From: Magnaporthiopsis rhizophila
Lineage: Eukaryota; Ascomycota; Sordariomycetes; Magnaporthales; Magnaporthaceae
Length of the DNA stretch: 64,000 bases
Direction: 5' to 3'
Assembly (NCBI GenBank): GCA_003049465.1
Contig: PYSS01000024.1
Location: 248,001-312,000, forward strand
This document shows positions 11,250-20,137 of this stretch, in pieces. The notes under the pieces were generated by a model that saw only the letters and a program-made list of their open reading frames with translations, was not told the DNA's origin and did not search any database. The translations under genes were made by a program, and so were the position numbers. The stretch's first letter is position 1. The number at the start of each line of letters is the position of its first letter.

Positions 11250-12242
11250 CTAACGCTCCCAAACCCCAGCAGCATCCCCAAGATCATCCGCATTGAGCAG
11301 ATCCACTCCAACCGACCACAGCGTGCGCCAGACCGTATTCCTCGCCGCGACAGGCCAGCCAGGCGTGTCCCAGTACCGGACCTTGATACCCCTCGCATGC
11401 GCCTCGCCGACCTGCGCCCTCAGCAGCGCGAGCTGTGTGTCATTCAGCACACCCAACCTCCGCGCTTCAGACCTGTCGTCGGCCCCAAACACGTCCCCGA
11501 ACCCGGCGCTGGCGATGGGGCTCAGGCTAGGCGTCACATCCTTGAACCCATCGTCGGCCAGATCCGCCGCGGGTGCGTCCCAGAAGTAGTCGCGCGGGCG
11601 ACCTGATGGCGCGCCGTCCTGCACCAACGCGCGGGGCGTGTTGCCCGTCCCGACGACGGTGACGGGGCCCGGCAGCAGCACGCTGCCCTTGTCCACCGTC
11701 GTCAGGTACCCCGCTTCGCGCAGCGGGGCCAGCGCCTCGACCACGACGGGCCAGGTGGTGCGGCCGTCAGTCTTGACGTCCACGAAGAGGTACAGCGTCT
11801 GCGCCGGGTTCGCGTCGTAGACGCCGTTGCGCGTAGACGTCTGCACGAACCGATGCTGCGGGTTCTGGCGGCGCAGGACGGAGAGGATGGGCTGGACGTA
11901 CAGGGCGTCGAAGGTGCGATTCGCGGACAGCGAGGACCGGTCGTGCCCGACTAGCAGCTGCTGGCTGCCGTTGTTGTCGTACAGCCACACGTCGGCCTCG
12001 ATGGAGACGCAGCCGTGCGACAGCGCCGTGTAGAAGGGCACGTCGCGCCAGTAGTCGTTGTGGCTGTGGATGGGCTTGGGCACGATGTCGCGCGTCAAGG
12101 AGGTTGGGTAGCTGTACAGCGGGCCGTTGCGCGCCCCATCTAGGATCTTTTGCAGCTGGCCGTCCGGGACGGCGATGGCGTGCGTGGGGAGCGCAAGAGA
12201 CGCCGCTGCCGCGAGGGCCGTGGCGGTTAGGGGGCCGAGCAT
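11250..12242 (-). CDS. AIM6-like PLC-type phosphodiesterase
   Basis: Single exon, 330 residues. The N-terminus is a signal peptide (LTATALAAAASLALPTHAIA). HSHNDYW at residues 59-65, CVSIEADVWL and LLVGHD follow the metal-binding and catalytic layout of the PLC-like phosphodiesterase superfamily, close to glycerophosphodiester phosphodiesterases. The whole length matches the fungal AIM6 (altered inheritance of mitochondria 6) family, including the SVGVDLLNADDL strand near the end. AIM6 in yeast was named from a mitochondrial inheritance screen; the molecular substrate is not known, and the signal peptide here argues for secretory-pathway entry. It lies convergent with the rhodopsin-like gene, with about 200 bases between the stops. 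Confidence 0.85.
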   Translation of the reverse strand: MLGPLTATALAAAASLALPTHAIAVPDGQLQKILDGARNGPLYSYPTSLTRDIVPKPIHSHNDYWRDVPFYTALSHGCVSIEADVWLYDNNGSQQLLVGHDRSSLSANRTFDALYVQPILSVLRRQNPQHRFVQTSTRNGVYDANPAQTLYLFVDVKTDGRTTWPVVVEALAPLREAGYLTTVDKGSVLLPGPVTVVGTGNTPRALVQDGAPSGRPRDYFWDAPAADLADDGFKDVTPSLSPIASAGFGDVFGADDRSEARRLGVLNDTQLALLRAQVGEAHARGIKVRYWDTPGWPVAARNTVWRTLWSVGVDLLNADDLGDAAGVWER

Positions 12243-12864
12243 CTTGAGCGATGGATAGGTGGCTTTAGATGACGGAGGGGAGCACTCAAGAGAGGTCTTG
12301 GGCTGAACTAAACTGGCCGCGCGTGTCTCTTTTCTAACTCCTACATCAGTGCGTTCCTGCTACCCCGCACGCCATGGGCTTAGCCTTTCGGATGATGCGT
12401 GGGACCCTGCGCGAGGTGGTTGGGGATTTTTGGAGAACACCGCTGTCCAATGATGGCCGCCACGTGCCCGGCAGCCCCTCTGCTGGGAAATTGGTCGCTC
12501 CCACACGGGCAGGAATGAGTATTGCCATCTCGTGCTGTCATCTGTCGACGCCATAAATCTTTATTTCAACGACAGCGGGCCCAGCCTCGCCACCCTGCTA
12601 ACGCCCTCTCTACCAGGGAAGGCGCCTGACTGATTCATAGCAACGAGCTTGCACAGCCTGAGTCATCGGCACAAGGCTCACCAAGCAGACACCAGACGAT
12701 GAAGCAAAAAGGTTTCTCGCGATATCTCGACAGTTGTCTAATACATATATAAAATTCCACATCCAGTATCCAAAATTGGGTTACCCATCCATCCAAACAT
12801 ATTCAATCCAACCATCGACGATCCCGACCTCTGTACGCTGCCGAACCATCCATCTTGTCAGCTG
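12243..12864. other. Gene-free spacer
   Basis: Promoter side of the AIM6-like gene and approach to the repeat region. No gene or repeat seen. Confidence 0.5.
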
Positions 12865-12944
12865 CAGAAAAGTCAGAAGTACAGACAGGAGCGCAAGAAC
12901 CACCCGCGATTCTTGCGCTCCGGTCGGTAATTCTGGGTTTTCTG
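12865..12944. repeat. Foldback palindrome, copy 1
   Basis: An imperfect inverted repeat. The left arm CAGAAGTACAGACAGGAGCG is answered by CGCTCCGGTCGGTAATTCTG on the right. The flank TTTTCTGTAGTTGGCGAGAG follows it and is repeated after copy 2, so copies 1 and 2 form a tandem pair of about 120-base units. No coding role is seen. Confidence 0.8.
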
Positions 12945-12990
12945 TAGTTGGCGAGAGTCGCTGAGGTTACGTCCCAGAAGGTTATGTGAG

Positions 12991-13064
12991 GAAACCCAAA
13001 AGTACCGACAGGAACGCAAAGTGCCTCGCGATTCTTGCGCTCCTGTCGGTACTTCTGGGTTTTC
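12991..13064. repeat. Foldback palindrome, copy 2
   Basis: Inverted repeat with arms GAAACCCAAAAGTACCGACA and TGTCGGTACTTCTGGGTTTT. The loop side is in opposite orientation to copies 3 and 4. It is followed by the same TTTTCTGTAGTTGGCGAGAG flank as copy 1. Confidence 0.85.
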
Positions 13065-13112
13065 TGTAGTTGGCGAGAGTCGTTGGGGCTGAGCCCAAAG
13101 AACCACAAACTG

Positions 13113-13811
13113 CTACTTAGCAGAGATCTTCTCTACGCCGTCTTGCCGTCCTCGCGCTGATATTCAAATCGAGTTAGTCTTGACATCGTTGGTGTGCGAG
13201 GCCACGACCCGGATTGTGAAACTAAGTCACTGGATGGGACTTACCTTGACCACGAGAAACGGCGGCAGAGAAAGAAGTAAAAAAAAGGAGGAAGAGAATA
13301 ATACAGGAAAAACAAAATGATACAAAACAGTTCAAAAAAAAGGAAAGAGAAAATAAATAAGAAAGAGAAAATAACAAGAAAGAGAAAAAAAACAAGAAAG
13401 AGAAAAAAAAACAAGAAAGAGAAAAAAAAACAAGAAAGAGAAAAAAAAAACAAGAAAGAGAAAATAAAACAGAGTATCATCACCAGACTCGATCATCTTG
13501 GTGCTGATCTCGGTCGCAAACGCATCGTGCAAGTAAGCATGATTTTGTGACTGCTCTGCAAGCACCGCCTCGACGCGACCAATGAGTTTTTTTTAGCGGA
13601 GATCTTCTCTACGCCGAAGAGCAGCAGGCGGCCGTCGTAGTTCTGGCCCTGGTTTTCTGTCGAACTGTTAGTGAGATGGTGCGGAAGAAGAATAGATGCA
13701 AATGACATTTGATGAGAACGTACCCGACCGTCCTCCGACGTCTTTTTTGGAGGCGACAGATTCTCTACGCCGCCGGGCGGCAGGCGGCCGTCGTAGTTCT
13801 GGCCCTGGTTC
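13113..13811 (-). pseudogene. Tandem exon-like modules ending in GVEKISAK
   Basis: Three related exon-like blocks lie on the minus strand. The block at 13734-13811 codes NQGQNYDGRLPPGGVENLS. The block from 13656 down to about 13590 codes NQGQNYDGRLLLFGVEKISA, one residue short of the shared K. The block at 13113-13156 codes RGRQDGVEKISAK and then a stop. Each is preceded by a plausible CAG acceptor, and the first has a GTACGT donor like the one before it at 13884. An A-rich minisatellite separates the second from the third. I do not recognise the family. It could be the repeated 3' part of a gene or a decayed duplication; no complete open model can be built from this window. Confidence 0.45.
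13342..13466. repeat. Purine minisatellite
   Basis: About six copies of a 17-19-base unit close to AACAAGAAAGAGAAAAAA. It generates a false Phe-rich reading frame on the opposite strand. Confidence 0.9.
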
Positions 13812-13990
13812 CTGCGAGACTGTCAGAGCTGTCGTGATGGAGGAGAGGAGATGCGAAGGCCATGTCATGGAGGTGAAAACGTACCTAGCCTGTCTTGCGA
13901 CGACGTCTCGATGACCAAAGGAAGAAGGGCGAGCGGTCAGGCAGTCGACCGAAAGGATAGATGCTCAAGAGAGTAACTATCCCACCTGTG

Positions 13991-14047
13991 GATGGTGGTG
14001 ATGGTGGTGATGGTGGTGATGGTGGTGATGGTGGTGATGGTGGTGGA
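13991..14047. repeat. GGTGGTGAT tandem repeat
   Basis: About six copies of the 9-base unit GGTGGTGAT. Short frames across it give Val-Met or Ile-Thr runs and are not credible genes. Confidence 0.9.
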
Positions 14048-14703
14048 TGATGAAGAGGAGAAGGAGGAAGGAAAAATTTTCCGGCTGGAGGGGAGTGACA
14101 GGCCTTTGTGGGGCAGATCTGGACTCTGGAGCAAGGGCGGTGAGTCACATCCAGCCATGGAAACGCGTAGAATGACGTGCTCCGGAGGTCCTCGGGCCCA
14201 ACAGCTGTGGCCGTGCTGCGAGGAAGGCACGGCGAGGAGAGTGGGGTAGTTTGTGCTGGCTGGAGAGCCGGGGCATGTTGACATCCTTGCCGAACACGGG
14301 CTGATATTGGGCACATGGCAGAGCACCAGAGCCTTAAGGGCTAGGACAGAAGAGGCCTGAGATTGCTCCACGTTGACGTCTTCGAGGCAGGGGTGTTTGG
14401 TAGAAGGGTGTGTGTGAGACAAGCGCGGGAGCTGCCATGGGAGTTTGATATTGGATTTGAACAGAGTAGGTGGGTACGGGCATAGGAGAGGGCAGAAAGC
14501 ACGTGCCTTGTTTGACGCCTGGCAGCAATCAAGAAGGAAGGAGCAGTTAAGAACTCAAAGTGGTGGTTGAAAAAACTCGGCACCTAGTCGACCTGCATCT
14601 AAACAGACTCTTCCCCCCAAAACCACAACGCACAAAACAAAAGAAATCATCACCACGCACACCGAAACGGCCACAAACAAGCATATAGAAACAATCAGAC
14701 AAG
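14048..14703. other. Gene-free spacer
   Basis: Region between the tandem repeat and the acidic-protein gene. Nothing supported on either strand. Confidence 0.45.
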
Positions 14704-15401
14704 ATGACGCGCAACAGCGATAGTGCCAGGTAAGACATGGACTTTCCTTTGTCAAGCCATCAACTTGATCACAGTTCCAATCTTTCGATATTCACCTCCT
14801 CTCCTGCACCATCTTCAGTCGCGAGACCTCGCCTGCGCCATCGCAGACGCCCGCTCCAACCAGAAGACCTTCCAAGGAAGAGAGCACCAGAAAGCTGCTC
14901 GATCATCAAAACCCACGCGCTCAACAAGCTGCACAAGAAGAAGCAGAGTCGACTGCGAACTCTGACGCAGGCCAAGCTCCTCCGTCGGACCACCACCACC
15001 AGTCTGACGCAGATGACCTGCCCGACTACCAGTCGGACGTAGAACAGACACCCGCCCAGGACCGGGAGCCTTCGTCGTCGTCGCCGTTGTCGCCGCCACC
15101 AACAGAGCGCGAGGCGCAATTGCAGGTCGCTCTGTCCGAGGCCGGCGTCTTTCTCGACCTGATGTCGGACGTCCTCCTCAACGCCCCGGCCCAGCCGGCG
15201 GATGCCGAGGAGGAGTCGGATGACTCCGGCCCCGACTCCGACGGAGACGAGGAAGGCCCCCCTCTTGATGATGGCAGCTCCGGCTCCGGACAAGAGTCGC
15301 CCGCCCACGGCAGCGAGACAGAGACGGAGACCGAGATCGAGGCGGGGCCCGGGCCCGACTCCGGGTCTGAGTCTGAGCCTCCCGCGGACAGCCAAGGCTG
15401 A
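14704..15401 (+). CDS. Acidic, disordered hypothetical protein
   Basis: Two exons, 14704-14729 and 14819-15401, give 202 residues. The 89-base intron runs GTAAGA to TTCAG and restores one clean frame, which would otherwise be cut. The protein starts MTRNSDSASRETSPAPS and is rich in Ser, Pro, Glu and Asp, with an His-His-His-Gln patch near residue 75. The single ordered-looking part is EAQLQVALSEAGVFLDLM, a predicted helix at about residues 116-133, followed by an Asp/Glu/Ser-rich tail. I do not recognise the family. It sits inside a mosaic of repeats and gene fragments, so it may be a young or captured gene; expression would decide. Confidence 0.55.
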
Positions 15402-15831
15402 GCCGTCCACTTGCCCTGCTCTATTGCTTTCAGCAGTAGAGCGGGGTGATGGATGGCGAGGCTTGAGAGGTTACTCCCCGGAAAGCCTAGAGGTACCGAC
15501 AGGAGCGCAAGAACCGCGAGGTATCCTGCGTTCCTGTCGGTACTTCTGGGTTTCCATCCTGTCAATACACCATGTATTGCCAGATGGAATTATTATTTTG
15601 ACGTTATTTCTTTTCTTTTTTAATTCTTTGGTTTTAGTTTCTGTTTTATACTTTCCTACTTTTCTATTTTTCCTTTTCGATTTTCCTTTATTTCCTCTTT
15701 CACTTTTTTCCTATTTTCATTCCCTTCTTTTCTATTTTCATTTCCTTCTTTCCTTTTTTCATTTCCTTTTTTTCTTTTTTTCTCTTTTCTTTTCCTTTTT
15801 TCATTTCCTTCTTTTTTTCTGCTGTTTTCAT
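15402..15831. repeat. Foldback palindrome copy 3 and pyrimidine tract
   Basis: A foldback copy at 15481-15554 has arms around GGTACCGACAGGAGCGCA and the complementary CCTGTCGGTACTTCTGGG. From about 15600 to 15825 the plus strand is almost pure pyrimidine (TTTTCATTTCCTT-like units). The tract runs directly into the SF3B1 fragment. Confidence 0.8.
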
Positions 15832-16149
15832 TCCGCGCCGGCACACAAGCTCATGCAGACACCGGCACCGGTGACGGGCTTCGTGATGCAGGGCCCCAAT
15901 AGCGGGCGGGTATCGAGCCAGCAGATGCCCAAGGAGATTCCCGGGGTTGGAGACATGCAGGTCTTCAAGCCTGAGGATATGGCTTACTTTGGGAAGCTGA
16001 CGGATGGCACAAGCGAGGAAGCACCTTCGGTCGAGGAACTTAAGGAGCGCAAGCTCATGAAGCTGCTGCTTAAGGTCAAGAACGGCACACCACCGATGCG
16101 GAAGACGGCGGTGAGGCAGCTAACTGACAACGCACGCGGTTTTGGCGCA
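15832..16149 (+). pseudogene. Fragment of splicing factor SF3B1 (Prp10/Hsh155)
   Basis: One open block of about 105 codons matches the middle of SF3B1, the U2 snRNP subunit that holds the branch-point region. Diagnostic stretches are KLMQTPAPVTG, EIPGVGDMQVFKPEDMAYFG, KLTDGTSEE, VEELKERKLMKLLLKVKNG and TPPMRKTAVRQLTDNARGFG. In intact proteins this is followed by GPLFNQ and hundreds of HEAT-repeat residues; here it breaks straight into a pyrimidine tract. No start codon, upstream part or HEAT region is present, so it is a partial copy, not a gene. The functional copy must be elsewhere in the genome. Confidence 0.88.
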
Positions 16150-16200
16150 TTGTTTTTGTTTCCTATTTTCATTTCCTTTTTTCCCTTTTTACTTACTCCC

Positions 16201-16317
16201 TTTTGCGAATGATTGCAGGACGAAAACCCAGAAGTACCGACAGGAGCGCAAGAACCGCGAGGCACTCTGCGTTCCTGTCGGTACTTCTGGGTTTTCGCCC
16301 TGCAGTTATTCGCAAAA
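16201..16317. repeat. Foldback palindrome, copy 4 (longest)
   Basis: A near-perfect palindrome of 117 bases. The left arm starts TTTTGCGAATGATTGCAGGA and the right arm ends with its complement (CTGCAGTTATTCGCAAAA). The inner arms carry GAAGTACCGACAGGAGCGCA and its complement. Only a few mismatches are seen over arms of about 50 bases. Confidence 0.9.
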
Positions 16318-16344
16318 ATGTACGCCGATACTTATGGTACTCGA

Positions 16345-16600
16345 GTTCGCGCGGCGCGAAGCTATTTTCATTTTCCCCCTTACTTTCCTTTCTTTTTTCC
16401 CTATTTTCATTTCCATTTTTTTTCTACTCCCTTTCCTTTTTACCCTTTCTCTTGTATTTTGTTCGTCATATATGGTGTTCCTTTTTCACTTTCATTTCCT
16501 TTTTTCACTTTCATTTCCTTTTTTCACTTTCATTTCCTTTTTTCACTTTCATTTCCTTTTTTCACTTTCATTTTCTTTTTCCCTTTCGTTTAAATTTGTT
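16345..16600. repeat. Pyrimidine tract with 19-base minisatellite
   Basis: Plus-strand C/T-rich block. From about 16481 to 16575 the unit TTTTTTCACTTTCATTTCC is repeated about five times. Confidence 0.9.
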
Positions 16601-16614
16601 CCTTTTTAGGAGGT

Positions 16615-17452
16615 GTTGTGACTCTCCTGAAACTGCATACCTTTCATCCATTGGTATGCCTCCAACTGAGGCGTCGGATGAGAGCGTGGGCGCGTCGAAG
16701 CGCGCCACGGACAACGATCTGAGCTTTTTTGAAAGCTATCTGAAGCACATGAGAGCTCTTTCGAAAGCTATCTGAAGCATATGAGAGCTCTTTTGACAGC
16801 TACCTGAAGCACATGAAGTCGGTCCCGGACGCAGCACACCCCTTTGTGAGGCCATCGATTTCGCATCTGGGAGGGTGAGTGCTCTTTTGTCCTTTCTTAT
16901 TTTACCTGTTTTACTCTCGAACCTGCTTCGTTGGAAAGTGGACAAGCTAACTTTGTGTCGTTTGCAGATCAACAGGACGCAAGAGTACGACGACCGTATC
17001 GCAACACCGAGAGCATCCCACAAGCAGCGCGGCACCCCGTTCAAGCCCGAGCTCTGGGCGGGCGGTGCGCGCCTTGATTCTCTCAAGTCTTCAACCACGT
17101 CGTGTCTGCCGGTGGACACTGTAGGAAAGGATATTTTGGTGGATCAGGGGGGCTTCGCTTTTAGCCTGTGTGGCACAGTGGGATCTCGTCAACAACGTTC
17201 GAACGGCGCAAGCTGGCGACAGAGCTTGGCCTGGGCGTCACGGATCGCAGCGCAGCCGGCGTCACGTACACACTGAAGTCGACTTTCCTCAAGTATCTGG
17301 CCGCGTGCGAGATCCTGACAATCCACAAGAAGGAGCCGCCCCGCCCAAGATCCTCGAGCACAAGTCGGCCGAGGGCGACGCCTCTTTACACGTACCTGGA
17401 GAACTATACGCCGAAGAAGCGCTTTACGAATGGGCTGGTAGAGGTGGAATAA
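16615..17452 (+). pseudogene. Rsc9-like ARID gene relic
   Basis: Pieces of one former gene in several frames. A first block (16615-16874) contains three imperfect 30-32-base repeats encoding SFxSYLKHM, whose lengths break the frame. It ends at a good donor (GTGAGT, 16875), and an acceptor at 16967 leads to INRTQEYDDRI and HKQRGTPFKPE, like the N-terminus of Rsc9, a RSC chromatin-remodelling subunit. After a frame change at about 17100-17190 follow ERRKLATELGLG, GVTYTLKSTFLKYLAACE and IHKKEPP, matching the end of its ARID domain. The central ARID part is missing or scrambled and further frame changes follow. Rsc9 identity rests on my recall of the family pattern; the broken state is seen directly. 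Confidence 0.6.
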
Positions 17453-18708
17453 TGGACTGGAAGATTTGGAATGTGCTTTCATTCGATCTCAATACTAATC
17501 GGAATGGCGAGATTCATCAAACCCTACACACGACACTCTCGACACGTTCCATCACTGCATCTTCGTATCAAGCTCCAGAAAATAGACCAGGCACTGTAAT
17601 CAGATCACGTTTGTCATTGGTATCAGACTACCGCTGCTTCTATTAGCCGACAGGCTTTGAATTACCTCAGGATATCTAGCTAGTTTTGAAGCTCGAAATA
17701 AACTGGTGGCACTGCGAAAGTTTTCCCATGGCCCAGATGCATGAATTCCGCAACCGGACTCTCAGCAGCCACCGAGGTCTTCACCCCCTCCACCTTGCCT
17801 CTGCCCCATGGTCTTTAAAAAGGGAGCGGATGCTTTTTGGAGCCGGCCCACTGCTCACTCGCTGTTGTTCTCGACGGCCACGTTTGAGATATGGCTGCAA
17901 GCAATATCCGTGCCACCGTAACTGCCGCGCTTGCACAGAGCTATGGCCGCGTTTTCCTAGCACGTGGCTTGGGTGCTCTGGCGTTGCTGGACGAGGGACC
18001 GCGTCACCCCACGCAGGTTGTTGATGCCCACCCAGATATCCTGGCTGTCACTCGACCCGCCGAAGTGGTCGATGTTGCAAGCTGTAGAGAACTGCGGCCA
18101 GAGTCAGCCACGGTCGAATCATGGGCAACGGCGGTCGGTGGTCGGAAAAAGGAAATGGGATGAACACACGCTGTCGACGGGAGTTTCTGGTTCCGGCTCC
18201 TGGCAGCCCTCGGCCGCCGTGTCCGGCTTGACGAGCCCGTCGGGGCATCCCTGAGGACCGCTTGCATTGCCGGTCCAAGGCGGAAAATGGATGGTTCTGT
18301 CAAAGGCCTGGGTTGAAAAATTAGTTGAGAACTTGAGTATGGCAGTGCACAAACATCTGGAGGCATATAAATACCTCGTGGATGGCAGTCATGGCGATGA
18401 GGAGAAGGGCAACAGCGGCAGGCTTCATGGTTCTGGTGGGGTTTGTCGGTATGCTGAACTGAGGCATGTATTGGTACTGATGTTGAGGGCCAGGCCCCGA
18501 GAATCTCTCCAAATACCAGTGTGCACGGTCCACTTTATGCCAGTTGTATCTGCCTGCGTCGACATGGACATCCTTTGCTACGGCACAGCGGCTACGCAGC
18601 TCTAACTCTAACTGCGTACCCAAAGCAACCACTCCAACGTCTTGGTCAAGCCCCCAGCACGCCGTGAGATACATAAAAACCCCATACACGCCACCTCCTG
18701 GACCAAAG
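17453..18708. other. Gene-free 1.3 kb spacer
   Basis: Several short frames on both strands, none with a domain or conserved splice pattern. TTTAAAAAGG at 17815 and TATAAATA at about 18366 are AT-rich promoter-like words without an attached gene. Confidence 0.45.
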
Positions 18709-19806
18709 CTAACCATTCATCGTGAAGTCGGCTCCCTGACCAGGGCAAAGCCAGTAGTCAAACCACCGAACAGCCTGGGCAAAGGCAGCCTCCTTGGCGA
18801 ACCTGGCCTCGGGGTGCGACAAGTTGACGCGGAGGCCAAAGCCGTGGGCCACGCCCGAGTACAGCGCCAGGGAGGAAGGGACGTCTGTCGACAGTAGCGC
18901 CGTCTCGATCTCCCACCTCCGCTGCGGCGGTATCAAGAACGGGTCGTTTTCTTCACATCACACACGCACACACAGGAATCCACGTCAGCTAACATCCCTC
19001 AAATCCGCTAGAAAAGGATTGGGAGCGAGGGGAGAGCAAGGGTCAACACTCACGAGCGGCAGCAACAGTCGCTGGCCCGGCGCGGCCCACGGTGCCCACG
19101 ACGTCGACGCCTAACCCGGCAGCGTGCTTGGCGGCCGAGGCGTAGCGGAACGAGTAGCGCCCGCCGAAGCAGTAGCCGGCGGACCCGAGGCGTGTGACGC
19201 CCAGGGCACCGCGCAGGTGGCGGACAGCGGCGTCGGCGACGGGCTCGGTCACGTTGGGCGGGTGCGCGTCCAGGAACTTGACGACGCTGAAGTCCAGACC
19301 CAGCCGGTCGTGGTCGTCGGGCGCCGGCTTGCCTGCGAACAGGTCCGGCGCCACGACGACGTGGCCCGCGCGGGCGAAGCTGTCTGCCAGCCTGCCATGT
19401 TTGTGTGGATCACGAGCAGTCAGTTTGCTGGTTTCTTGCTTTGGAGGAAGGAGAAAGAGGTTCGGCTCTCCCAGGAGATTCTCGGCAAGTGGGAGCCCGA
19501 GCATGTCTGTCAGATGCAGGATGCCCGCCTTGGGCTTCCTGCCATGGAGGTGGTGGCCTGGCGGGTACGAGATGTACATGTCGACTGGAAGGCAGAATGC
19601 GTCAGCTCCCCGAGGGTGAGGGCACGACATCGGTCGGGAAAAGACACGCTGAACACACATCCATCAACCTTCTTGATGACACCGTTCGAACGTCCCTCGT
19701 TGATCAAGACCGGGTCACTGCTGGTTAGGGGTGCATCACTCGACAGACTCCCGCACACGGCGGAGGTGGTCAGGAGGAAGGTTACGAACAGGTTGCGGAG
19801 CCCCAT
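18709..19806 (-). CDS. Dienelactone hydrolase family protein
   Basis: Three minus-strand exons (19659-19806, 19054-19584, 18709-18950) give 306 residues. Introns are 74 and 103 bases with GTGTGT/CCAG and GTGAGT/GAAG borders. It begins with a signal-like segment (LRNLFVTFLLTTSAVCGS). Family landmarks are GFDMYISYPPG, the triad Cys in GYCFGG (Cys188), Asp in QNDPF (Asp229) and His in GVAHGF (His262), so the alpha/beta-hydrolase triad is intact. Two oddities stand out. About 27 extra residues (near 88-114) interrupt ENLL...RLADSFARAG, and roughly 20-25 residues normally found between GVDVV and the Asp loop are missing. The insert has no GT donor, so it may be a decayed intron now read through. 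Activity on a lactone substrate is therefore uncertain. Confidence 0.72.
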
Positions 19807-20137
19807 GGCTAGTGGCTGGCAAGGTAGAGATGGGGATTGTTGTGAGGGAGGGGGTTGAGGCTTCTCGTGGGTTTGTCTTGGTGGCTAATGTGATCATTTT
19901 ATGCTCTCTATGGCGTCCTTCGGATTGCCTCCCACTGGATCTGCTCTCTGGCACGCACATAGGGAATTGCCTCTCCTGGAATTACTGATCCCTCCATCGC
20001 ACAGAGCGAGATGCGGATTATTGTGGCGCATCAATAATTGGGGATTTCATTGACCGACAGATATTTGCTTGTATGGCTGGCTGAGTAAGGACGAATCCCC
20101 CAAAACGAGGGTAGGGGTCTGGCCTTGCAGCCTCCAA
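19807..20137. other. Spacer with promoter of the hydrolase
   Basis: Contains the promoter of the minus-strand hydrolase and the 3' flank of the SET gene. No gene seen. Confidence 0.45.

Noticed and set aside
13241..13565. Phe-rich minus-strand and Lys-rich plus-strand frames
   Set aside because: They are translations of the purine minisatellite.
13991..14047. Possible CRISPR-like repeat array
   Set aside because: Repeat units are 9 bases and directly adjacent without spacers; this is a eukaryotic tandem repeat.
15202..16212. 336-codon plus-strand frame across 15.2-16.2 kb
   Set aside because: It runs out of frame through the acidic gene, a palindrome, a pyrimidine tract and the SF3B1 piece; an accidental open frame.
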